From positions 1-5,166 of the forward strand of contig JAJXSV010000189.1 of assembly GCA_021784375.1 (NCBI GenBank): DNA of 5,166 bases, given 5' to 3'. The DNA comes from Actinomycetes bacterium (lineage in GTDB: Bacteria > Actinomycetota > Actinomycetes > S36-B12 > UBA5976). The translations under genes were made by a program, and so were the position numbers. How positions within the stretch are numbered: the stretch's first letter is position 1; each line of letters begins with the position of its first letter. The notes beneath the pieces were generated by a model. That model saw nothing but the letters and a program-made list of their open reading frames with translations, was not told the DNA's origin and ran no database searches. Positions 1-5,166 of this stretch are shown piece by piece.

Positions 1-1454
1 TGGTCGGCGGCCGCGACGATGGCCTGGTCCAGGGCGAAGCCCGAACGCAAGCTGCTGGCCACCAGCATGAGGGCATCGGGCAGGCCCGCTTCGAAGCGCT
101 TGGAGCGCGCGCCTCGACGCTGCTTGGGGAAGGCGTTGGGCAGGAAGGCGGCGACGCCGATGCCCATGAGCAGGGCCGCAGGCAGCGAGCCCGACAGCAG
201 GGTGAATACCGCCGTCAGGCCCAGTCCCAGCGCGATGGTGATGAGCGCCCACTGCTCGGGGCTGCGGTTCACCGCCGCGCCGTCCAGCAGCGTGCTCATG
301 CGCTCGGCGCGGCCCTTGCGAGCGAGAAGCGGGCGTACCAGGTCTTCGAGTTGGCTCAACGCCGTCCTGGGCTCGGCCACGATGTCAGAGCGGACCCGGC
401 GCAGCGCGTAGGTCTCGATGAGCTTGCCGGCGCGCCGGCGGCGCCGGCGTGCGCCCATGTCCGCGCTTATCAGCCAGCCGAAGGCGAACAGACTGAGGCC
501 GGTGAAGAGCGCGAGCAGTGACAGCATGGCGTTGCTGCCGATGTGCTCCGCAGCTGTCGGTGGCGGGCTGGGGGCCACCGCCGGCGGTACTGGCGCTGTG
601 GCCCGACTGGACATGCCACCGACGCTCAGGTCGAGGCTCACGTCAGTGGCGGACTGCGAGAGGGCGGCAGGAAACACAGCGCTGAACACATAGCGGCCGG
701 AAGTTGTTTGCAGCGAGCGGGAAAAGACGTCGGCGATGCCGGCAGCGTCAACCTTGGTGAAGGCCCGGCCGCGGCCGGCGGCTGCGAGATCATCGAGGAC
801 TGCCATCATGGCCGGCGTGGCCTGGAAGCCTACGAAGGAGGTGGCGCAGCGGCTCGCTTGCAGGTTGTCACGCAGTGCCTGCTGGCGGATGCGGCTGGAG
901 GTGTCCTGGCCATCGCTCAGCACGAGCACGGTGCATTGGCCCGCGCCCGCGGCCGTGTCATTGGCGAGCGCCACCGCGTCGTACAGGGCGGTGTCGCCAG
1001 TGGCTCGAATCCCGGCGATTGCAGCAGTGACCTGGGCCCGATTGAGGGTTGGCGCCAGCAGCAGTCGCGCCTTGTCTGAGAAGGCGACCACGCCGATGGG
1101 ATCCATGGTGGGAGCGCCGGCCAGGAACCGTGCGGCCGCGATATTGGCTGCGCGAAGTCGTGCACCGGCCATCGAGCCGCTGGCGTCCAACACCAACATG
1201 ACGGTCTGCTGCACCGGCGTGGAGGTGACGGTCTCCTGTGTCACCTGCAGTTGGGCAGGGCGCTGGATGCCGTTGACGGTCAAGGTTGCAGCGAGATCCT
1301 TGGCCGCAGAGGCAGGTACGGCGTCCGCGTGCGCGTTGACCACGAGTGTCGAGCCTTGCCAGACCACTGAGTCCACCGTCACCACTGGATCCGCACTGAG
1401 CGGCGCAATGCCGAACAGCGCGGTGAGCGCCAGAGCTCCGAGCAGACGCCGCAT
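1..1454 (-). CDS. tadB: VWA domain-TadB fusion: pilus assembly platform protein, 3' end off window
   Basis: The frame is open for 484 codons from ATG 1454 to the window edge. Residues 1-21 look like a signal peptide (MRRLLG, hydrophobic core, then LSA-D). Residues about 84-250 form a VWA domain with a complete metal-ion-dependent adhesion site: D90, S92, S94 in DASGSM, T155 in GDTALYDA, D181 in LSDGQD. A Pro/Ala-rich linker (about 286-303) leads to a membrane helix (about 307-330) and six arginines (336-341), marking a cytoplasmic side. Two more helices (about 402-420 and 423-440) are followed by the start of a T2SF domain, with the TadB-like stretch FEAGLPDALMLVASSLRSGF (454-473). TadB is known as an inner-membrane platform for the Tad motor. 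Residues from about 305 on match the layout of an ordinary TadB, so the signal peptide and VWA are an N-terminal addition. I expect about 130-150 residues to be missing. The start is firm: the in-frame TGA of cpaF lies only two codons upstream. No Shine-Dalgarno sequence is visible, so translation is probably coupled to cpaF. Confidence 0.9.
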   Translation of the reverse strand, partial: MRRLLGALALTALFGIAPLSADPVVTVDSVVWQGSTLVVNAHADAVPASAAKDLAATLTVNGIQRPAQLQVTQETVTSTPVQQTVMLVLDASGSMAGARLRAANIAAARFLAGAPTMDPIGVVAFSDKARLLLAPTLNRAQVTAAIAGIRATGDTALYDAVALANDTAAGAGQCTVLVLSDGQDTSSRIRQQALRDNLQASRCATSFVGFQATPAMMAVLDDLAAAGRGRAFTKVDAAGIADVFSRSLQTTSGRYVFSAVFPAALSQSATDVSLDLSVGGMSSRATAPVPPAVAPSPPPTAAEHIGSNAMLSLLALFTGLSLFAFGWLISADMGARRRRRRAGKLIETYALRRVRSDIVAEPRTALSQLEDLVRPLLARKGRAERMSTLLDGAAVNRSPEQWALITIALGLGLTAVFTLLSGSLPAALLMGIGVAAFLPNAFPKQRRGARSKRFEAGLPDALMLVASSLRSGFALDQAIVAAAD

Positions 1455-1460
1455 GCGAAC

Positions 1461-2834
1461 TCAGAACGCGGCGCTGGTGTAGAAGGCCGGCAAGGGGAGG
1501 TTCCGGGACATCAAATCGTCCAGGAAGGTGGGACGGATGCCCGTCGGGATAAGCGCACCGCCCGCGCCTTCGCTGCCCCGGTAGTCGAAGGTGAACAAAT
1601 CCTGCGTGGTGACGACGTCGCCTTCCATGCCGACCACTTCCGTGATGTGCGTGATGCGACGACTTCCGTCTCGCAGGCGTGCCTGCTGTACGACCAGATG
1701 AATGGCGGAGCCGATCTGCTCGCGGATGCTGCGTGCCGGCAGGTCGACACCGGACATGAGACACATGGTCTCGATGCGGGCGAGTGCGTCACGAGGCGTG
1801 TTGGCGTGCACGGTGGTGAGCGATCCATCATGACCGGTGTTCATGGCCTGCAGCATGTCCAGTGCGGCCGCATCTCGAACCTCACCGACGATGATGCGGT
1901 CGGGGCGCATGCGCAGTGCATTGCGTACGAGGTCGCGGATGGAGATCTCGCCGCGGCCCTCGATGTTCATGGGCCTGCTCTCCAGCCGCACCACATGTTC
2001 CTGCTGCAATTGCAGTTCGGCGGCGTCCTCGATGGTGACGATGCGTTCGTCCTCGGGGATGAAACTGGAAAACACGTTGAGGGTGGTGGTCTTTCCTGAG
2101 CCGGTGCCGCCGCTGATGAGGATGTTGAGGCGGCCGTTGACGGCACTCTGCAGCAGAGTGCGCACGTCCTCAGTGAAGGTGCCGAAGGCCACCAGATCGT
2201 CAGCGGTGAAGGGGTCGATGGCGAACTTGCGGATGGTGAGCGAGGAGCCGTCGAGGGCGATGGGCGGGATCACTGCATTCACGCGGGATCCATCGGGCAG
2301 GCGGGCGTCGACCATGGGGCTGGATTCATCAACGCGGCGTCCCACGCGAGCGACGATCTTCTCGATGATGCGTCGCAGATGGTCCTCGGAGTCGAATTGC
2401 ACATCGGTGCGCGAGAGCTTGCCGCGACGTTCCACGAAGACCTTGTGCGGACCGTTCACAATGATCTCGGTGACTTCGGTGTCGCGAAGCAGCGGCTCCA
2501 GGGGGCCATGACCGAGGATGTCGTCCGCGACCTCCTGGATGAGTCGGGTGCGATCGGCGGAGGTGAGGGGGAGCGACTCCTCGTCGAGCAGGACCAGCAC
2601 CGTCTCGCGCACGGCCGATTCCAGCTCGTGCAACTCCATCTCGCTGGAGTACAGGCGCGGACCAAGCCGTTCCAGGAGCGCGGAGTTCAGGCGCACCTTG
2701 AGTTCGGAAAGGACATCGGCCTGCTTGCCCTCGTCAATGCCGGAGCCCACACGCTGGGCCAGGGTTTTGGTGGGAGTGGTGGGCGTGTATTCCTTCTCGC
2801 GGATTTGGCTCAATCGTTCGCTGAGGCTCGACAT
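1461..2834 (-). CDS. cpaF: CpaF/TadA, Flp pilus assembly and secretion ATPase
   Basis: This is the 457-residue hexameric motor ATPase of the Tad system, a cytoplasmic GspE/VirB11-type secretion ATPase that powers pilin assembly through the TadB/TadC platform. All family motifs are visible: Walker A GGTGSGKTT (242-250), Asp box around RIVTIEDAAEL (264-274), Walker B RIIVGEVRD with E318 (313-321), and His box GHDGSLTTVHAN (334-345). The N-terminal domain contains the family stretch DDILGHGPLEPLLRD (104-118) and VNGP (126-129). Length is normal for the family, and nothing suggests damage. I chose ATG 2834 over GTG 2837, three bases upstream in frame, because AAGGGG lies six bases before the ATG but only three before the GTG. 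The A of the ATG is the last base of the cpaE TGA (TGATG), so translation is likely coupled. The next gene starts six bases after the stop. Family assignment is certain; whether the motor drives pilus extension only, or also retraction, cannot be told from sequence. Confidence 0.97.
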   Translation of the reverse strand: MSSLSERLSQIREKEYTPTTPTKTLAQRVGSGIDEGKQADVLSELKVRLNSALLERLGPRLYSSEMELHELESAVRETVLVLLDEESLPLTSADRTRLIQEVADDILGHGPLEPLLRDTEVTEIIVNGPHKVFVERRGKLSRTDVQFDSEDHLRRIIEKIVARVGRRVDESSPMVDARLPDGSRVNAVIPPIALDGSSLTIRKFAIDPFTADDLVAFGTFTEDVRTLLQSAVNGRLNILISGGTGSGKTTTLNVFSSFIPEDERIVTIEDAAELQLQQEHVVRLESRPMNIEGRGEISIRDLVRNALRMRPDRIIVGEVRDAAALDMLQAMNTGHDGSLTTVHANTPRDALARIETMCLMSGVDLPARSIREQIGSAIHLVVQQARLRDGSRRITHITEVVGMEGDVVTTQDLFTFDYRGSEGAGGALIPTGIRPTFLDDLMSRNLPLPAFYTSAAF

Positions 2835-4003
2835 CACTTGCCCCTTCGGAAGAGCCCAGTCTTGCGTTGACGCACATCGCCGGCGCCGACACGCTCCGCG
2901 TCGAGACCGCGTTGCATGCTGGCGAGCTTCTGCAGTGCCAGCGCGACTGGATGTTTGGGATTGTCGGTGACGATGGGTACACCACGGTTGCCTGCACGTG
3001 ACACATCGGAACTCTGTGGGATCACGAGATGCACGTTGGCACCGAGTGCCGTTTCGATGTCCCCGGATTCCAGTCCGTTCATCTCGTCGCCGCGATTGAG
3101 CACCAGCTGCCAGGCCGAGCGTGGGTAGCCCAGTTCATCGAAGGTGTCGAGGGTGATGCGCAGATTCTTCAACGCCGGTATGTCCGGCGTGGTGACGAGG
3201 ATGTAGGTGTCGGAAAGATCCAGCGCCGCGAGCACGGTGTCGGTGAAGGCGGGCGGCGAGTCGATGATGACGTAGTCGTATTCATTGCGCAGCACTTGCA
3301 GCATCTCGGTGACGAGGGCACCGGGGATGCTCTCGACCTCTTCCGGGGTCATGGGCGCCAGCAGACAATCGAGGCCCGATGCATGATGGTGGATGAGCGA
3401 CGCGACCCCGATGGCGTCCAGTTGTCCTTGCATGGGCAGGGCCTCGGCGATGGTGGGTGCGCCAGGCAGGGCCAAGGAGATGCCGACGTCACCGAACTGC
3501 AGGTCGAGGTCAACCAGGATGGTCTTGCGCTTCTCGACTGCGCTCAGTGCCACCGCGAGATTGATGGCAAGAGTGGTCTTGCCGCAGCCGCCCTTGGAGG
3601 AGAACACGGTGACGATCTGCCCCTGGCCGACGGATGGCGTGATGCCGAGCTGGAGCGCAGATACTTCGCGTGAACGCTTGCAGGCGGCAGCGATGGCGGG
3701 AAGATCGTCAACGGTGACGACCTCGCGCACGCCTGCCTGCAGCGCCTGTGCGATGAGTGCGACATCGATGCGTCGCCGCAGCAGAACCACACCGAGTGAA
3801 GGCCGGCGGATGCGGTAGTCGCTGGCGATGGCCAGCGCTCCGGCCAGGTCGTAGTCGGCGTCGATGACGACGAGCGCCTCGTCAGGATTGTCCTCGACGG
3901 CACGGTTCAGGAGGTGTGCGCTGGCAACGCGCACCACATCGTCGCCGATGGCGTATGCGGTCGCATCGGAGTCGCCGCGGCTGGTATCCAGGAAGAGGGC
4001 CAT
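2834..4003 (-). CDS. cpaE: CpaE/TadZ, receiver-like plus ParA/MinD-type ATPase
   Basis: This 389-residue protein has two parts. Residues about 1-115 resemble a CheY-like receiver fold of the atypical kind found in CpaE/TadZ: the strand ALVVIDADY (43-51) ends with D48/D50, but the following strand VREVVTVDD (92-100) lacks the usual receiver lysine. Residues about 128-365 are a SIMIBI ATPase of the ParA/MinD type, with the deviant Walker A motif SSKGGCGKTT (135-144, signature lysine K137), Walker A' VDLDLQFGD (164-172), and the strand YVIIDSPP (244-251, D248). The C-terminal tail (about 375-389) is basic. In studied Tad systems CpaE/TadZ localises at a cell pole and helps place the secretion machine; that role is inferred here. 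Start ATG 4003 follows the cpaB stop by four bases and is served by AGGTGAT. The gene ends in TGATG, sharing one base with cpaF. Confidence in the family is very high. Confidence 0.96.
   Translation of the reverse strand: MALFLDTSRGDSDATAYAIGDDVVRVASAHLLNRAVEDNPDEALVVIDADYDLAGALAIASDYRIRRPSLGVVLLRRRIDVALIAQALQAGVREVVTVDDLPAIAAACKRSREVSALQLGITPSVGQGQIVTVFSSKGGCGKTTLAINLAVALSAVEKRKTILVDLDLQFGDVGISLALPGAPTIAEALPMQGQLDAIGVASLIHHHASGLDCLLAPMTPEEVESIPGALVTEMLQVLRNEYDYVIIDSPPAFTDTVLAALDLSDTYILVTTPDIPALKNLRITLDTFDELGYPRSAWQLVLNRGDEMNGLESGDIETALGANVHLVIPQSSDVSRAGNRGVPIVTDNPKHPVALALQKLASMQRGLDAERVGAGDVRQRKTGLFRRGK
2841..2846 (-). promoter_or_regulatory. Ribosome binding site of cpaF
   Basis: AAGGGG on the minus strand lies inside the last codons of cpaE, six bases before ATG 2834. 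It pairs with the 16S rRNA 3' end through AAGG plus one G-U wobble and a final G. Its spacing decides between ATG 2834 and the in-frame GTG 2837. Confidence 0.6.
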
Positions 4004-4006
4004 GTC

Positions 4007-4013
4007 ATCACCT
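4007..4013 (-). promoter_or_regulatory. Ribosome binding site of cpaE
   Basis: AGGTGAT on the minus strand matches the 16S anti-Shine-Dalgarno sequence over seven bases. Its AGG core is seven bases before ATG 4003. The site contains the cpaB stop codon (TGA 4010-4008), so ribosomes ending cpaB stand on it, which favours coupled translation of cpaB and cpaE. Confidence 0.65.
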
Positions 4014-4721
4014 GAAGAGGTCGGCGTCGGTAACGGGCGGAGCAGGCGCGACCGTCGACTGCGCGTTCATGAGGCCGAGGTAGAGGGTGCCGGAGGTGGT
4101 GGACTGGATCAGCTTCTCCGCCGACAACTGGTCCACGGCAACCGTGAGGCGAGTACTCGGCACCTGCGAAGCTCCCGTTGATGGATCGATGGAGTCGCCC
4201 ACCGCGAGCACCAGCACATCCTTGAGCAGCAGGCGTGTCTGCTTGCCAATGCCGTCAGCGGCAGGGGAGATGAGGAAGATCGCCACCTTGGTACCGGGAT
4301 GCACGAAGTTGCCAACACGCGGCGTGTCCGCAACATCCACGGAAACCGCGATCGTTCCCGGGGGCAGCGGCAGACCACTGGAGGCCTGTTGTGGCGGTGC
4401 GAAACGCGAGAGCAGCACGAGATCGCCGGGGCGGATTTCGGCGATCGCGATATTGGAGGAGTTGGAGGCGTCGATCTTGGTGCTGGCGTCGGCGGGAGCC
4501 AGGCGCTGAGGAATCTGCTGCACCGTGAGCAGGTTGGCGGCGACGGCCGCACCGAGCGTGGTGCCAGCCGGGATGTCACCGGTCGCGACGTAGACGTCAA
4601 CCGGGTTCAGGCCCTGGGCTGCGCGCTGGTCTGCGGATTGGGCGTACCACCACAGTGCGCCGGCACCGACCACGGCCAGCACCAGCGCCAGCATGGCAGC
4701 GACGAGACGTCTCCCCTTCAT
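4008..4721 (-). CDS. cpaB: CpaB/RcpC-like Flp pilus assembly protein with SAF domain
   Basis: This is a 237-residue membrane-anchored protein. MKGRR is followed by a hydrophobic segment (about 6-27), giving a single anchor or uncleaved signal. A SAF-type domain follows (about 41-108), recognised from VDVYVATGDIPAGTTLG (41-57) and IRPGDLVLLSRF (96-107). The RcpC region (about 115-218) includes LPPGTIAVSVDVADTPRVGN (119-138), HPGTKVAIFLI (141-151) and TRLTVAVDQLSAEKL (190-204). In Proteobacteria, CpaB/RcpC acts in the periplasm with the outer-membrane secretin; SAF domains in related proteins suggest contact with cell-wall glycan. In a single-membrane cell it would act between membrane and wall, which is inference. 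It is somewhat short beside proteobacterial members. No upstream in-frame start exists before a TAG at 4751-4749, so ATG 4721 is the likely start, although its Shine-Dalgarno sequence is weak (GGACGAG about 11 bases away). cpaE follows after four bases. Confidence 0.9.
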   Translation of the reverse strand: MKGRRLVAAMLALVLAVVGAGALWWYAQSADQRAAQGLNPVDVYVATGDIPAGTTLGAAVAANLLTVQQIPQRLAPADASTKIDASNSSNIAIAEIRPGDLVLLSRFAPPQQASSGLPLPPGTIAVSVDVADTPRVGNFVHPGTKVAIFLISPAADGIGKQTRLLLKDVLVLAVGDSIDPSTGASQVPSTRLTVAVDQLSAEKLIQSTTSGTLYLGLMNAQSTVAPAPPVTDADLFR

Positions 4722-4748
4722 GGGTGCATCATCTCGTCCCGGTCCTCG

Positions 4749-5166
4749 CTAACCAACCAAACTCACCACATTCAATCCGTAATTTGTCCCGCTCGTGTTC
4801 GTCACACCGGTACTCGAAGTGAGTGATGCGGCGCTGGACGCGGGCAGACTCGACTTCAGGAACCAGCCGTAGATGCACACCGAATTGGCCGGACAGGCCA
4901 CGGAAGTGTTGCGCGGATTCGCATTCTTGCCGAGGGCCGGCACCTGAAAGCCCGTCATGTAGAAGGCGGCGAAACCGGTGACGTGGTAGGTGGTTCCGGT
5001 GGCGGAATCGAAGATCGGGATATAGGAGATGCGGTTGAAGTAGGCCGGCGTGTATTTGTTGTTGGAGGTGGGGGTGGCGTTCACCAGCGCATTCATCTTG
5101 TCCTGACAACTGGCCTGGCTCAAAGATGCGCCGGGGTTGGAGGTGGTCTGGTTGTACATGAAGTCG
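4749..5166 (-). CDS. TadG-related pilus assembly protein, C-terminal part (5' end off window)
   Basis: The frame is open from the window edge (first whole codon Asp at 5165-5163) to TAG 4751-4749, giving 138 residues. An internal Met at 5159-5157 could be taken as a start, but the frame continues upstream and the segment has no signal peptide or membrane helix, so this is a tail and not a whole gene. It is rich in Asn, Thr, Ser and Tyr, fitting an exported protein. From memory, the stretches SYIPIFDSATGTTYHVTGFA (47-66), ACPANSVCIYGWF (90-102) and NYGLNVVSLVG (128-138) match the end of actinobacterial TadG-related (putative Flp pilus-assembly TadE/G-like) proteins, which carry an N-terminal membrane helix and a long extracellular part. 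Three cysteines are visible (20, 91, 97); 91 and 97 may form a disulfide. Position directly before cpaB with a 27-base gap supports a role in the same machine. The exact function, possibly minor pseudopilin or surface tip, is unknown. Confidence 0.75.
   Translation of the reverse strand, partial: DFMYNQTTSNPGASLSQASCQDKMNALVNATPTSNNKYTPAYFNRISYIPIFDSATGTTYHVTGFAAFYMTGFQVPALGKNANPRNTSVACPANSVCIYGWFLKSSLPASSAASLTSSTGVTNTSGTNYGLNVVSLVG

Larger units (their letters stand above)
1..5166 (-). other. Flp/Tad pilus (type IVc) operon segment, incomplete at both ends
   Basis: Five co-directional genes, TadG-related, cpaB, cpaE, cpaF and VWA-tadB, are separated by 27 bases, 4 bases, a one-base overlap and 6 bases. 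No gap has room for a promoter or a clear hairpin terminator, so one transcript is expected, starting right of base 5166 and ending left of base 1. No secretin, cpaD, prepilin peptidase or Flp pilin gene lies in the window. The order cpaB-cpaE-cpaF-tadB without a secretin fits the Tad loci of single-membrane bacteria. Confidence 0.85.

Noticed and set aside
426..439. Perfect 14-base GC-rich palindrome
   Set aside because: It lies in coding sequence for the Arg-Arg-Ala-Gly-Lys stretch and follows from repeated CGC/CGG arginine codons. No sign of a regulatory site.
765..778. Perfect 14-base GC-rich palindrome
   Set aside because: It lies inside the VWA coding region over an Ala/Gly/Arg-rich stretch; chance symmetry in high-GC coding DNA explains it.
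736..1482. Long plus-strand open frame (248 codons) opposite VWA-tadB
   Set aside because: It is a shadow of a well-supported minus-strand gene in high-GC DNA. Its product is Ala/Ser/Arg/Thr-rich with no recognisable domain.
958..1764. Minus-strand open frame (268 codons) spanning the end of cpaF and the start of VWA-tadB
   Set aside because: It is in a different frame from both genes, rich in Arg, His and Gly, and shows no domain. The two frames it overlaps carry clear motifs.
1837..2511. Plus-strand open frame (224 codons) opposite cpaF
   Set aside because: It lies fully within the conserved cpaF coding region on the other strand. The Ser/Arg/Met-rich product has no family features.
2835..2837. 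GTG start for cpaF one codon upstream of the chosen ATG
   Set aside because: It would leave only three bases from the ribosome site AAGGGG; ATG 2834 has six. The difference is one residue.
4722..4748. Possible promoter or terminator between the TadG-related gene and cpaB
   Set aside because: The 27-base gap shows no inverted repeat with a T-run and is too short for a convincing promoter.
5157..5159. ATG as a true start for a 136-residue protein
   Set aside because: The frame remains open to the window edge and the protein would have no export signal despite an extracellular composition. It is better read as an internal Met of a longer gene.

Overview
The window holds part of a Flp/Tad (tight adherence) pilus or type IVc secretion locus. 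All genes lie on the minus strand, so transcription runs from base 5166 towards base 1. Five reading frames fill almost the whole window with gaps of 27 bases or less, or overlaps. This is the layout of one polycistronic operon whose promoter and terminator lie outside the window.

In transcription order the genes are: (1) the C-terminal end of a TadG-related extracellular pseudopilin-like protein (5166-4749, 5' end off the window); (2) CpaB/RcpC, a membrane-anchored SAF-domain protein (4721-4008); (3) CpaE/TadZ, a receiver-like plus ParA/MinD-type ATPase (4003-2834); (4) CpaF/TadA, the secretion motor ATPase (2834-1461); (5) a large protein joining a signal peptide, an extracytoplasmic von Willebrand factor A (VWA) domain and a TadB inner-membrane platform (1454 to beyond base 1). 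The remainder of the tadB-like gene, and probably tadC, TadE-like genes and the Flp pilin, would lie to the left of base 1, but none of these can be seen here.

The organism is most likely a high-GC actinobacterium (Actinomycetota). Three things point there: cpaB is followed directly by cpaE with no secretin (cpaC/rcpA) or cpaD gene between, as expected for a single-membrane cell; the TadG-related tail and the CpaE sequence have an actinobacterial look; and VWA domains fused to T2SF/TadB proteins are, as I recall, found in actinobacterial tad clusters. The lineage is inferred, not proven; Chloroflexota is the main alternative.

The likely joint role is as follows. CpaF hydrolyses ATP at the cytoplasmic face and drives pilin movement through the TadB/TadC platform. 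CpaE positions the machine or couples it to the cell. CpaB and the TadG-related protein act on the outer side of the membrane. The VWA module on TadB would place a metal-dependent binding domain outside the membrane on the platform protein itself, which is the most distinctive feature of the window. I see no mobile element, CRISPR array, RNA gene, or plus-strand gene.
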